Shown here: piece by piece, positions 12,701 through 27,700 of the stretch
Layout: every line of letters starts with the position of its first letter
Numbering within the stretch: the first letter of the stretch is position 1
Assembly: GCF_021869535.1 (NCBI RefSeq)
Contig: NW_026262701.1
Coordinates: 5,533,501 to 5,597,500, forward strand
DNA: 64,000 nucleotides
Source: Mytilus californianus
Lineage: Eukaryota; Mollusca; Bivalvia; Mytilida; Mytilidae
Direction of reading: 5' to 3'
Made by a program: the position numbers and the translations under genes
The notes under the pieces: model-generated
Told to the model about the DNA's origin: nothing
Database searches by the model: none
Seen by the model: the letters and a program-made list of their open reading frames with translations, nothing else

Positions 12701-15700
12701 ATCTGTAAAAAAAAACACTTTACAATGATCAGTACACCCTATTCATTTCATATGCTACCATAATTTTCTTCTTTAGGATAGTAAGTGGTTCAAATATATG
12801 CCAAATGAGACTAAAACTACATGCAAGTTTTCCATTGAAAAGTGAAAAACTGGTCATCAGACCATACTGTCTGCAAAAAAAAGTTGAATTCAAGAGTCCT
12901 TTTGCAATTAAACTTCTTGTATCATGACATCTTAGCATAGAAATGAGCAAAAAGTAACAAATTTCAATTTCTTATCGCCTCTGTGTGCATTTTTATATGT
13001 AAATATGGGCTACGGCCTAAATCGACTCTAAATAATTCTCAGTCTTACATGGCCTAAGACCATTTTATACTCATGTGGTATGCTTTTTGTTACTTTTCTT
13101 TACATTTAAAGTACATTTAATATATATGGAAGAATAATGTATGGTTAAAAAACTTCAAAAACTTCAAATTGGTTGAAAAAAATGCATGTTTATGTAAGGC
13201 TTCCCTTAATTCGAAAATCTCTATTTTCAGGCACAGGCTCATATAAATTTGACTTTTGAATAACTGTAATAAATCTGATAAATCAAAAGAGTGTTCCGTT
13301 GCTTTTAATACTTATTATATTAAATTCAAGAGTATTTAAAAAGCAAATTTTTGCAATATTTAAATTTTTTAGGCCAAAATCTTGACAGTTGAAAATATTT
13401 GATTTAAACGTCAAAAATAAACATTCAAATTTCAATATTAAAATGGCCCTAGTTTCTATAATATATATCCCATGGCCATGAAACTTGGCCAACTATCTTA
13501 TAATTGCCTAAGCTTAGGTCATGCAAAGTTTTATTAAAATTGGTCAAGTCTTTCTATCCTATTAGGTCCAAGGACACAGTTATCGTCCTTTGGTTTTCGT
13601 TGTCTACAAATATAGTCCCTAGTGTGATCAGTGTATAACTTGCATTTTTTTTTTATACACTTTCCCAATTTATTTCTTGATATTTTATGCATGAAATATT
13701 AAGTAAGGGGATGAAATTACATGTTAAAAAAATTTGGGTGCTGAATCTTTATGTTAAGTAGTGATTTGGTCCAGTTAAAAAGGTCAAAAATTAGAATGTC
13801 TGAAGCTGTCAAACTGAATTTTAGCCCCCCTTAACACAGAATTGTCAATATTTTGAGTTAGAGCTGGTACAAGTTTCTATAATTTTGATATTATTTGTAT
13901 CAATAGTAGTACACTACACTGTAAAAATCTTTTTAAGATAGAGCAGGTGTGATTTTTTTAATTTGAATTTATTGTCTAAAAGAAATGCACTACGAAATAA
14001 CTGTGTTCTCGGGCCAGTTGCCATGTTGTAAATAAATTTACATGTTTTTATATTCTTGAATAAATAGTAGTTTAGTACTTAGTCTTTGTATATATTAGTA
14101 TACTTTCATCGTACTTAGTTAATTACAAACTGCAGACATGTGTTGTTTAGGAATTGAGGTTTGGGTTTATGCATATGAGACAGCAACTCAAAGCAAGAAT
14201 TATCATTGCTGTGTTTAAAGTGTGATATGGGGTAAATGAAAGAGACTTAAATTTGATATTAGATATAATCACGCTATATTATTGGTCTAGAACAAGTGAA
14301 GTCATAAACATCAAACTTATATGTACTGATAGCAATGCAACTTCATACAAAATATCATTCATCTATCACAAGTAGTTCCTATCAATCTTACTTAAGCAGA
14401 AAACTCAACATTGAAAATCGCTAATTAATTCAAAGTCACTGGACTATGGCCTAGGGGAAGGGCCTCAAAAAAGTTGTCACTCTGATATGTTCTGATAGCA
14501 ATGCAACTTCATACAAAATATCATTGATCTATTACAAGTACTGTAGATTCATTTATTTTCGTTGGTACCAATTTTCGTGGATTAAGGAAAACTTGCATTT
14601 TCGTGGATCTTTAATTGCATGGTTTTTCTAAAGTCTGCATACATTCCTATAGAAAATTTGTAATTCTGTTGAACAATTGAATTCGTGGTTCACCTTTATC
14701 CACGAAATCCAAGAAAATTGGTATCCCACGAATAATAATCAATCCACAGTAGTTCCTATCAAACTAACTTAAGCAGAAAACTTAACAATTGTTGAGGCTG
14801 TCGCCGTCACCTGAAATGCAATCCCTATGTTTCGCTTTCCGCGACAGGTGAGACAAAAACCGAAATATGGGAAACCTAAAAAAAACTCTTGATCCAGTTG
14901 TTTGTATTCATTGTAATGTCCATACTGATGTAGCTTGTGGATAAGTAGACTATAGATGTCCTAGTCAAATGTCTTGATGAGGCAGTCCAGCAGCAGTTGC
15001 TGTTTTATCCTGACCAGGCATGTTGCATGTCTGGGTTTGTGTTTTATTTAGGTCTTTTTACCTGAGATTGCTTTTTTAAACTCTGCATTTATGATAAAAG
15101 CTTTGTCTGATGAATCGTCTTGTAGTAATCCTGCTATTCTTATAATTATGATATATTACTCCCATCTGATCGCTTATGCTTCATATAGGTCCAAATTGTT
15201 TCATGCAGTCAGTACTGCTGTCACAGTGTCAGCTTCACTACTTAATAATTACTGTTACTATGTCATCTATGTATTTCCAAAAACTGCTTTCTTAATTTCT
15301 CACTGGGTTTTGCTCTTCAGTTCTATTTATGTAGTAGCATCTCTTTTATTCCCAGATTTCTTATTCTTTTTGTATGCTCTATTCTATCTTTTGATTAGTC
15401 TTCTTATATCTGCTTCCCCAAGGGTGACTGGGGAATAGAAATATGGTCACTCTTGTTCTTCTTCCAACTAGCTGTTAAACCGTTGCCAAAGTGGGGCGTC
15501 CGTTTTGGCTGTGCTGGATGTATAAATACGCAACAATGTCTGGTCAGAATGGGGACGTTAAATCCGATGCCTCATGTAGAGAGAGTGCCAAGCTCTCTGC
15601 ATGTTAAGAACCCTTGCAACAAATCTTTGAGGGGTCCGTAGGTGACCTGATACAAGGAAAAGTTGTCCCTTTCCAACATATCCTCATTTTCCAGAGGCAG

Positions 15701-18700
15701 TCCAAATTTTCCGACCTTCATCCTGTATGGCCCTATTATAGGACCTACCTATTGTATTTATTCTTAATTTGTTCTCATCCTGAACATGCATGAAATATTT
15801 GCCACTGGACTTAAAGTAACTAACAATCAATCAATCAATCTTATATCTGCTGTCATCAAGGGCATCCATTTTTTTCAGGATCAGCATTAGTAGTTGAAAG
15901 CGATGCTAGTGGACTATCAGTCCCCGGGTATATCACTTGTTCAGTAGCCACTACTTAGGTACTTGGGTTAAAATACGAATATATTTTTTATTGCTGATAT
16001 AAAATTTTAGAAATCATTTAAATAAAGAAATGTATATCCCTAATGCAAAGCTCTGATTCCTTGTTCGGATTCGGGTATACTTTAGGTCCTTTATGGTTTT
16101 ATCAGGTCTACAACGTTTGTAATAGGTTTCAAATTTTCAAGATTTTTGGCCTCATACATGAAAAGACATCTGACGGATATTGAAATGCGCATTTTGTGCA
16201 ATAACATGTGTAAGGTTAATGCTATGTTGACCAACTTCAGTACTGGCATCCGAAAACAGATATTGTTTGATTGAAATTTGCTGTTATGAAATTTTGATAA
16301 TCATTTTGCATTAAGGAAAATATATCCCTCATGCAAGGCTACGATTCCATGTCCAAAATTTGGTTTTCCTTCATCTCCTTTTCTGTTTTATCAGCTCTTT
16401 AACGTTTGTATTGGACTTGGATTTTCAAAAATTTTGGCTTTGACCAAGAGACAATAATTGTCAAAATGCGCATCTAGTGAAGTACAACTGGTACGGTAAC
16501 TGTCATTTCTACCACAGTGTCGATACCTCTGCTGGTGGACTGTTAGTCACCAAGGGTAGTACCAGCCACGTAGCCAGTATGTTGTTACTGGCATGCAAAT
16601 ACGGAAATTGTTTGATTGAAATTTGCTGTTATAAAATATTGAAAAACATTTAAAGTAAGGAATATATCTCCCACATTTTGATTTTTTATTCCTTATCCAG
16701 ATTTGGCCATATTTAGGTCCTTTTTGGTTTTGTAAGCTCTTCAATGTTTGTATTTGGGTTTGGATTTTCAAATATGGCCTCGGGCATCACTGAAGAGACA
16801 TAATATGAGTTGTCAAATACGGATGCAGGAAAATTGGTACCGTTAATCGTAGAACTACCACCGGGTCGATAGATCTGTTAGTGAACTGTAAGTCCCAGAG
16901 TCAATCAATATCTGTTTTTGCATGTTTACACCAAGAAATTAGCAGAAAACAATTTTACCTATTTCTACTTCCACCGTATTGGGATTGTGGTAACTGCAGT
17001 TACCACAACCAGTTTAACACCAGTGAATATCGATTGATTGATTGTTGGTTGCTTAACGTCTAGTGGCATATATTTCATGCATGTTCAGGAGAATACTCCT
17101 ACCAATATGGAAAATTTCTCCGGTAATTTCCCCTTTCTGACAATATTGGCCAATCAGAGAGCATGATTCTGTTGTTGACAAATATTTTGATGAACCAATT
17201 GGATTAGACCCGGCTATTTTAGGAAAACTATTTGAGACAAAGCAATAAATTCCTTAGATCACCTTAAAACATAAATATCATGGATTTTCAAAAACCCTGA
17301 ACCAAAGTGAAAGAAAGGAAGATTAAAAAATATATATCGATAAATTTAAACCATCAGCATTACTTTATTTCATACAAGAGCCACATCATTATCAATCCCA
17401 AGATATTGCACAGGGCCTGGGGAAAGTTGTTTTATTCAGTCTTTTAAATAGAAAAAGAGCATACATAACGTTCTAAAATAACATTTTCAAGCCCCTGTGA
17501 TTTAAGATAGCATGGAAGCTTACTTTGGAAGTTTTTCAGTAAAATTATCAGAAAAATTGAAAGCTGAATTTTACAAAATTTTATTTCCATAAATAGAAGT
17601 TTCGAAATTTCTTGAGCAAGTAAAAAATTTGGACAAGTGGTTTTCTTTTTGGGTCAGGTAATATATTTTGGTCACTTGGCTGAAAGGCAAGTTGTTACAG
17701 AAGTTACCTGTAATGTCAAACCCTGCTATGGCCCTGCAAGTTTATGTTTAAATATCAGGCTAATGATCGTTAATCAGACATCTGATAGGAGAATAAGTTT
17801 TATATAGTTCAGAGTATTTACTTCATTATTTAAAAACTGTTCATCGAAGGCTTAGTCTAATTATCAACAGTTTAGATTCAACAAGAGTGCACAATCTGAA
17901 ATGTCTTACCAGCTTTACTTATCTTGATTGAATTTATATTGAAAGTCTTTAAGATAAATGTTAAATACAAGTATCATATATACAAAACATTACCAATTAT
18001 CCATATAAATAAGGTCAATGCCAGATATACTCTGCCAGACAGACTTGTACACCTTACAATTATTCCATATATAGTTGACCAACTGCTTATAGTAACTGAT
18101 CAGAAACAGACTAAAGCATGAAGATTTTAGACTGAACAATAAACCATTAAAATAAGGTCAAGGTCAGATGAACCCTATCAGAAAGACATCATGAACCTTG
18201 CAATCATGTAATACACCAAATATAATAGATCAATGAATTCCATCCAAATTGTTATTATATAAATGATCTATATGCTAATTGCCCAAAATTTCTTACCAAA
18301 TACTGGTATGGTGTTTGACATAACTTTCTCCTATTCACTAAGATGTTTAACAAATGAAAATTACAGAAACTCAATAGCGCAGGCACTGAAATGTCTCGCC
18401 TGCTTTACTGACCATAATTGATTTTATGCTTATAGTCATAAAGGTAAAGTTTTACTACCAGTATCAAATAAACTTAACATTATCAATGATCCATGACGAG
18501 GTCAAGGTCAGATTAACCAAGCAAGACAGACATGTACACCTTACATTCATTCCATACACCAAATATAGTTGACCTATTCCTAAGACTGTAAATTCAGAAA
18601 TTAATGGGTGCATTTAATATTAAGAATCACTCTTTAATGGTAAAAATGTAAGATCTAATTAAGGGGATTGCAAAATTTTTGTAAAAAGAAAATCACTTCT

Positions 18701-21700
18701 GAAACTATGATTGCAAGTTTTTATTATTACGAGCCTGAAATTGTCACATTTTTTGCATGAATAAAAACATCTTGATAATTTCTGAATTATCAGTAGTATA
18801 CAAAAATTCAGTTGCAGATATAAAAGTGGGACAGGAGGAATAACAAATGAATGAACAGTTTGACAGATGGATGGTCACCCATCACTATAAATCGCCTGTA
18901 ATTGAGGGGTACCATAATCGGCCTTGTAAAGTCCACAAACCCATTTTGCCACCGGGAATTCAGGAAAAAAACTTTTTTATACACTTGTTGAAAACATCTA
19001 TGGGAACCCCATTAATTTCAAAGCATGTGTGATCAATTGCAGTATTTTCATGGAAAACGCTGTTTTTCATCATCAATTAGAAGTTGAAAATGCTTGTAAC
19101 TGATTCTAGAACACTTCACGAGTGTTGAAATAGGCCAAAATCACATGAAAAACAATTGTAAAAGTCAGAGTTGACATTACCGGACATATCGGAATAGAAC
19201 ATGTAAATTGCAAATAAATACGGCAACAATTCTATCTTCAGTGCAGTATTTCCAAATTCTTTCAACTCATAGGACTACATAAGGACTACATAAGAACATC
19301 TCGAACTTGCATTTTTTCCCAATGTCATAGATTAAATTCTACAGAAACAGAAACAAAGCTCTATACTGTCAGTGAATTTTGACTGTTCAATAGCACAGTT
19401 GAAGGGTAAAAGAAATTATGTTGATATCCTGTCAACGATAAAGTCATGCCATATTTCTTGTCAGATGGAAGACAGACAAAAGTGTCAATGCATTATGCCA
19501 TCTAAAATGGGATATAATTACCTCTAGATAAGTATTCTGAAGGTACCCACAACTTTCTGAAAAATCCAATTTTAGTCATTTCTTCTCCACTTTGGTAAAA
19601 ATATTCAAAAGTACTGCTATTACTTGTTCCTCCATGATATACACGATAGTTGTACCAAAATGTTTGACTTGAATATCCTTTAAGCATATACTTTGGAAAT
19701 CCAACTGTTACTGTACCTAGTGTGTATCCATCTGATCTAGGGCTGCAAACAAGTAAATAACTTTATAATAATAAATAAACTGTTGATACAGATATATGTC
19801 TCAATATTGTGATTTTGATAGTAAAATGCAAATATTGAAATTAAAATGGCAATATTTATACATGTTAACTATGTTAAACATTCAACCATGACTGTAGATG
19901 CAAGGCCAAATAACCTTCATGGAAATGACAAATGCCAATGCTTATACAACTGCATACCAACTATCATTGACTTAATATAAGAGGTCCATCTTAAACTGAT
20001 CTACTCATAAACTTTAAAATTTAAACTATGCAACTCAAAACTATACCTCAAAATCAAGAAAGGAAAACTCAATTTATCATCCAAAAACCATTTCCCAAAT
20101 ATTTTTTTTTAAGTAACCCTGCTCTTTGACCTAGTGATCCCCAAATATCCCTATATTTCCAATAAAGCAAGAGAAACTGGAGGGCCATCCTTAAACCATA
20201 AACCCATTTTTTTTCTATTTTAGTAACAGTGACCTTGATCTTTGACTATTTGACCCAAAATCAGTAAGTGTCATTTTATTTGGACACCTGGATGGACATA
20301 CAGACAGACAGACTTTAACGCCCATTATTCAATCATTCTAGGACTATAACTCCTGATTTTTAAAAGTGAAAATCTTCATTGATAAGGATCTTGACTTCCC
20401 TCATCAGAAACAACATATTAAAATTTGAAAAAGATTGGTTCAACCTTTCAGAAGTTATTTCACAGAATCTACAAAAAAGCCAATTTTTCAATAAATCAAG
20501 GACCATAACTCCTTAACAGCAAAAGCAAAAATCATCAATAATGAATATCAAACTTGTTGACCTATATTTTGTCACTGAAAACAACATATTAAATTCTAAC
20601 AATCTGTTTGAGCCCAACAAACAAACAAAAGCACCCATTTTACTCCAAAATATAAATGCTATTTTCCACTGAAAAACCAGTTAAAGATTTATTCTATAAT
20701 AGTTATTAGTTTCTAATTTTTAGTATTTATTAATACCTTTCCAGTTTTAACTTGTATCTTTTACTATTCCATCCACCTCCATATTTCTCAAATGCCAATA
20801 CCACATAGTCTTTTTGAGGGTCCATTATTGTTGGTGAAATAACAGCATGGAAACATACATCTATAAAGTTATTTGATCCTGGCTTGTTTTCTGCTGATTT
20901 CGCAGGCTCGTTCTTACTGAAAAAAGTAAGGATTCTTACTTGTTACTACACCAATGATTTTAGACATAAAGGCCATCTAGGGGACACACAAATTTTAAGA
21001 GTATAGCATTCTCATCAAACAATAAATTTTATATGAAATTGACCCAAACAGGAAAGACATTAGGTTAAAAGTAACAGAAGATGACCACAAACAATTTGGA
21101 ATTTTTTTTTTCATAGGCTGTATGAAATTTTTTTGTCCATTTGGATATCAAAAGCAGGGTTACCTGAAAAATAAGGACAAAACCAATATCTTTGTCTTTC
21201 AAATTGGACTACTTCGAGGGTGGTACACATGTTATTTCATGCAAGGTTATTGCCATTTTTTTCACATGCTTTCCTGCTTAAGATCATGTTTCATGAAAAA
21301 TTGGTAAAAAGCAGCATATAGTTTTTTTTACATTTTTTGGTTTATCTGAACTTACCATTTATGTCCTATTTGTAAATGCACATACCCCTACACCTTCCCT
21401 TTTTCAAACTGATATGACGATGACATGCATGATATGTTTAAAACATCCAAGAAAAAAATACAGCAATAACACATAATTCTATATCAAAATTCTGTGTACA
21501 AATTTTTTGAGAAAACACAATTTAAAGTGAACAAGAATGTGTCCATAGTACACGGATGCCCCACTCGCACTATCATTTTCTATGTTCAGTGGACCGTGAA
21601 ATTGGGGTCAAAACTCTAATTTGGCATTAAAATTAGAAAGATCATATCATAGGCAACATGTGCACTAAGTTTCAAGTTGATTGGACTTCAACTTCATCAA

Positions 21701-24700
21701 AAACTACCTTGACCAAAAACTTTAACCTGAAGCGGGACAGACCGACGGACGAACAAACGAACGGACTCACAGACCTAAAAACATAATGCCCCTAGGTGGG
21801 GCATAAAAATGCATAGTTTTTGTCACTTTTCACAAACATTCTATTAATAAACCTTCTTCACAAATTTAAAATTGATTGTATCTCTGGAAATATGAATGCT
21901 ACATATATATATATTTTTTTCAATATTCAGATGGAGTTCAATGAGTTCTAAATGCTTACAAAATTTCATCAAAATCTGAAATATCACCCAATTAAATGAA
22001 CATTGCCTTAATTTTGATCAGAGTGTCACTGGTGAGTCTTATGTAGACGAAACGCGCGTCTGGCATATTAAATTATAATCCTGGTACCTTTGATAACTAT
22101 TAATTGAACTGTTAAATATTCAATTGCCTTACCTTGAAGCAGCTGCATCTGCAAAAGTCTTTCTTCCTTCTTCTCTCTGAAATGAAAAGAACTCTTCAAC
22201 TAGAAATAATGTGTACAAACATGCTGCCATGCTTATGTTCCCAAGAATATTTCATTAACCAATCTGTCTAGGATTAAATCTACTCACTTTATCAGATGTG
22301 TTAAATTCTAAGAAAATGTCAAGAAAAATATCCCTGAATAAAAATATGTTTACACCTGTTGCTATATGAAATAAAAAAATCTGAAAAAAAATGATGTTCA
22401 AATTTACATATAATTTGAAAGTTGCCTACTTGTTTGCTCAAGTAGAAATAAAAATACAGAATGAAAATCACAGCAAAACTACAACTGATTTCTTTATACT
22501 GAGCACAATCTCTTTTGAATTAATCAACAAATTGTCTAGACTCAAAGGAGGGGAAGGTGTACAGCTTAAGATATGGTATATAAACTTCTCCATTCTTGAC
22601 AATTGTATGTTGACATTGAGATGGCTTTTGTTGTCTAGTGCTATTGTTTGCTGTCTTCTCTCAACAAATGTTTGACATTTTAACTTGATCTCCCCTTAAT
22701 CATATTCATTGAGAATTCTGTATAAAAGAAATTTATCTGTATGCTTTTGTAATATTTACTGAATTAATTAGCCCATAATACAAGAATAAAGAATTTAAGC
22801 ATCAAATAACCAACCTTATTGCCAGGAGTTTTACTTCCTCCAGGAGTTTCTGCCACACTTGTGTTGTTGTGTGTTTCAGTAGTATTGGAACCATTGTTAT
22901 CTGTTTCCAAATTTTCAGACAAATTTTCATTTTGGTTTTTATTGTCTTTAGTTTTCTGTTTTCTTTTATTACTTTCTTCTTTTCTTTCTTTCTTCTTATC
23001 CTCTTTTTTCTTTTTGTTCTTTTTTCCTCTTTTCCTTTTCTTGTATGCTTGTACTCTCTGTACCTCCTCTTCAGAACTATCACTTTCAGATGTATCTGCA
23101 CTATCCTCATCTTGTGTCGTTTTGTTATCTTGGCTACCTGCTGTATTCTCCTTATTACCAGTATCCCCGGAATTCCTGTTTTTTTCTTCAGTATCTTTAC
23201 TTTGGTTCCTACCATTGGCTCCCCTCTGTCCATCATTACTTTGTGATTGCCCAATAGTCTGCTGTTGTTCATGGCTCTGTTGTTTTGATCCATCATTATT
23301 TTGCGTTGGTGTTTTATTACTTTGATCCTGTGCTTCATTATTCTGCATTAATTTTCCATTTTTTTCTGAATCAGTCCAATTATCTTTATGCTGATGCACA
23401 TTATTTCCTTGAACTTGACCTTCCCTCAAAGACTTATTTTCTCCTGATTCAATAGTTTGACCTCTAGGAAAAATAAAAGAGCCCTGAAATCTATCTGAAG
23501 GTAACTCTGAGTTTGCACCTTCTTGAACATCCTCTTTTTTAAAGTCCTTCATTGCTCCACCAAATACAGGTTGCTGTTGTTCACTAACATTAGCATTTTT
23601 AGGTTGAACTGGTCCTGATGATTCTGTATTTGACTTGAATTTTTCTGTAAAAAATAATCAATTCCTGATAAAATGCAAATAGATATCTGTACAAAAAATT
23701 GCTAACAATTGTAGTTGCATGTTAGATGGACAAACCCCACATGAATAATTTCCCCCAAAAATGACAAAGTTCAACAGCCTGTCATTTGAGGAAAATTTAA
23801 AGAAAATCAAAATCCTGACAACTTCCACACTGTTATATGAACATAGTACTGAAAGAAAAATCAAACTCAAAATCCTGATAATACATAAACCTTTTGCATA
23901 TATGTAACACTCCCAAACGTGTCCTTCCCCCCAAACATGTCCGATTCCCCCAAACGTGTCCATAAAATTCAATATTCCCCAAACGTGTCCGATTTCATAA
24001 CCCTCAAACGTGTCCGATAATTGTTATTCACCAAAACGTGTCCACTGTTAAACGCCAGAACGTCTCACGTCTTTTAGCGCTAATACATGTATGTCATAAA
24101 TGAAATCAATAACTTGTCCAGCAATTCTATGATTGGGAAAACAGTTGATGATGTAGTCATTTATTAGCATTAGTTTGTTCAATGCCGGTTGTTAATGATT
24201 ATCATAATTGCAAATTTAATCTGTAACATATGAATTTAATTTTGTCCAGTTGCAAGTATTACATGTTCATTTAGAGCGAACATACAAAAAAGTCTAGTGC
24301 AGTTGAATTAATAGTTTACTTATGTAAATTATTTGTTACTAATAAACTCCGATTATGCCTTTAATATTAATCCGACGGCAGGCTTTCAACAGTATTGACT
24401 TCCCTTTTTTCAACAGTTCTGATATTCTAAAAGCTCTTCAAATCATAAACTGTTTATCAGCTGGTTTTTTTTAATAAATTTTAGGTTTCGAGCATCACTA
24501 AAGACACACAAACAAGAGACATGTAACGTCCAGTGCCAAATATTTCATGCATTATTTGAACGACATCATGTTAACAATAAATACTGTAGATAGGTTTTAT
24601 TATCATACCGGGAATTTAGGATTGGGCCTAATTTTTTGACGGTTTTTCGGGATTAACACTAGTTTGGATTTTAATCTAAAAAAATTAAGAGCCAGTAGAG

Positions 24701-27700
24701 ACCGATTTTTTTTATAATTTCAGTAAGAAACTACTTCAATCTCCGTTATGTAATAGAGACCGTTTTAAATAAAAATTGCAAATTTTTTTTTGAAATGTTG
24801 CCTTCCAAAATACAACTGATGTCACCATGAAAGAGTGATCGAATTGCTACAAAGATTTTAATGCGCAGAGAAAGTGACATTCTCCCTACACGGGTTATCT
24901 GATTTAATGTCTACAATTTAACTGAGCATGGTTCCTTACATTTACATCCAACATAACCGAACGAACGCCCCCCACTTTTTCCCAGGTTATACTATTGGTT
25001 TACCAAATGACCTAAAGTATTTTTTTTAATGAAATAGCAATAACCAAACAACGTACGTATTTATAATATGGACGCAAATGATAGTTCATTTAAAGAAAAC
25101 AATTGAGGTTGATATGGACACGTTTGGGGGGTTGGACACGTTTGGGTGTTTATACAAATGACACGCTTTGGCGCCCTTTGACAACTAGACATGTTTTGCA
25201 GTTCAGTGACGTCATGTGGACACGTTTGGGGGAATCGGACACGTTTGGGGGGAAGGACACATTTCTGAGTATTACATATATGTATTAACACCCTGCATAA
25301 TATAAAAGTTCTAGCTTAAAAACTGCAGGAAAAGTTAGCTGAACAAAGCAGTGTACCCTACATGAAATATTTGGAAGGAAGGACTGACAGACAAACAGGG
25401 GTAAACAACAATATGCCCCCAAAATTCTGTGTACAGTTTCTCTCTGATCTACTATAGCTTTTGCTCAAAACACAAAAATGGATAAAAATTGTCATTCAAG
25501 GGCAATAACTCTGAAGAGGAGTCAACTAACAATTTTGGCTATGCTGACGTGTTTTAAGATATTGTCTTGCTCATCATTTTTCCTGATAGCTTTCACCAAA
25601 ATTGCAAAAAATTGGTAAAAGCATCATTAAAGGGCAATAACTCCTATAAGGAGTAGACTGATAATTTTGGCTATGTTGACCAATTTGTAAATCTTGTTTT
25701 TCTAACTATTTTTGCTGGTTAAATTTCATTATCTCGTATAGTCTAAATTGTGTAATTAATGCAAAAAATGTGTAAAAACCATCATATAAAGGGCAACAAA
25801 GAGTCAACTGACAATTTTGGCCGGTATTTGTAGCTCTTGTACTGCTGATCTTTTTTTTCTTTTTAAAATTTCTTTCTATCTATTATAGTTTTTAAGATAA
25901 TAGGCTAGTAAGCAAAGTATGAGTTCAATAAATGTGGATTATAAGTGTCCACATGTGGACACAGATGATGCCCCCGCTTGCATATCATATAGTTATAAAG
26001 GGACATAACTGAAGAACAGTAAAAGTGACGCTACCCAAATTTGAACTTGATCTGAGTTTTGTGGTAATAAGCATTGTGTGTAAGTCTCATAACATTTGGT
26101 TGAGGCTAACTTAAGTAGAGAACAGAAACTAATAAACTGCTTTGCTGAGCGCAGCTGGATACACCCGCAGAGCTCCAACTCTGAACAGTTGGGGCAAAAA
26201 TGGACACAATATTCAAGCTTGATACAGGTCTGAATTTTGATTGTAATTAAATATTTGACATATTATAGGTTTCTGAATAAATGCAGTCAAAGAACTTGAA
26301 ATTTGTTATATGAATTGAATTTATATTTATATACTAATACTTAGTAAATCTGTTGTCAGACTATAAACAAATAAAGTTCAATTTCTGCTCAATGTCATAT
26401 TTGAAATTTATGAAAATGAATAGGGAGATTACATCAATAGCTATAAATAATTCATCAAAGTTTCTGGAGAACTGCTGAAAGCATTTTTGAGTAATTGTCC
26501 AAAAACTGGAAAATCCCCTCTTTTTTAATGAATAAAAAACTGGAAAATCCCCCCTTTTTTAATGAATAAAACCCCATAACTCAGAAATGTAAAATCTAAA
26601 ATTTATAGACGGTCAACGGTATACAATAATACGTCCCGTAAAAGGGCGTATAAAAATTCAGCAATTTTTCTATTTGTAAACACGCATAACTCTAGAACGG
26701 TTATGTATAAGTTTTATAACATTTGGTTGAGACAAACTAAAGTTAGAGAACGGAAACGAAAAATTCAGCAATTTTTAAGTTTATAAAGGGACATAACTCA
26801 AGAATGGTAAAAGTCTCGCCATCAAATTTTGTACTTAATCTGTATTATGTAGTAATAAGCATTGTGCATAAGTTTCATAACATTTGGTTGAGGCAAACTA
26901 AAGTTAGTAAACGGAAACAAAAATTTTGTACTTGATCTTAGTTTTGTGGTAATGAATATAGTGTATAGGTTTCATAATGTTTGGTTGGGGCAAAGTTAAG
27001 TTACAGAATGGAAACTAAACATTTTGCAATCTTTCGATTTATAAAGGGGCATAACTCAATAATGGTTAAAGTGACACTGCCCAATTCAACTTGATCTGTG
27101 TTTTATCAGTGGAAGTCAAAATTAAACATTGCATTGTATAAAGCATAGATTGTAGTTGATTCAACTATAATGATGGACAAAGGAAGATAACTCCAATTTT
27201 AAAAATTACTTGATATTAAGAAGAAAATAAAAATTTTGCAATTTTTCCATTTATAAAGGGGCATAACTCTAGAATGGTTAAAGTGACGCCACCAAAATTC
27301 AAACTTGATCTATGTTGTGGTAATAAGCATTGTGTATACGTTACATAACATTTGATTGGGGCAAACTCAAGTTAGAGAAACCAATTTTGGGACGTACGTA
27401 CAGACGGACAAGGGTAAAACTTATGCCCCCACCGCTACGGCGGGGGCATAAAAGGATCATCGTTTAAGGGCACTAACTACTCTTCTTCTTCTACAGTTAT
27501 ACAACAAAACTTCAAGATACAGAAGATACTTGTCATTGCGCATGCATGGTATTTACCTAAAGTTATTTCTCTTGTAAATGCCAAAGAGTAATATATAAAT
27601 TTAACAATATGTGCATGCATAATACAAATAAACTGCTTTGCTGAGCGCAGCTGGATACGCCCGCAGAGGTCCAACCCTGAACAGTTGGGGCAAAAATGGA

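Noticed and set aside
15091-15438. 115-codon hydrophobic ORF as a possible membrane protein
   Set aside because: No family, paralogue, splice or expression support. Such composition is common in AT-rich intron DNA.
15453-15641. Apparent protein similarity between ORFs at 15453-15641 (+) and 29426-29623 (-)
   Set aside because: Explained by DNA-level similarity of a SINE-like repeat with (TCAA)n tail.
22819-23325. 168-codon plus-strand ORF and overlapping ORFs on both strands
   Set aside because: They are mirror images of the low-complexity Lys/Glu/Ser codons of exon 3 of the minus gene. The minus-strand frame is the one that joins neighbouring exons in phase.
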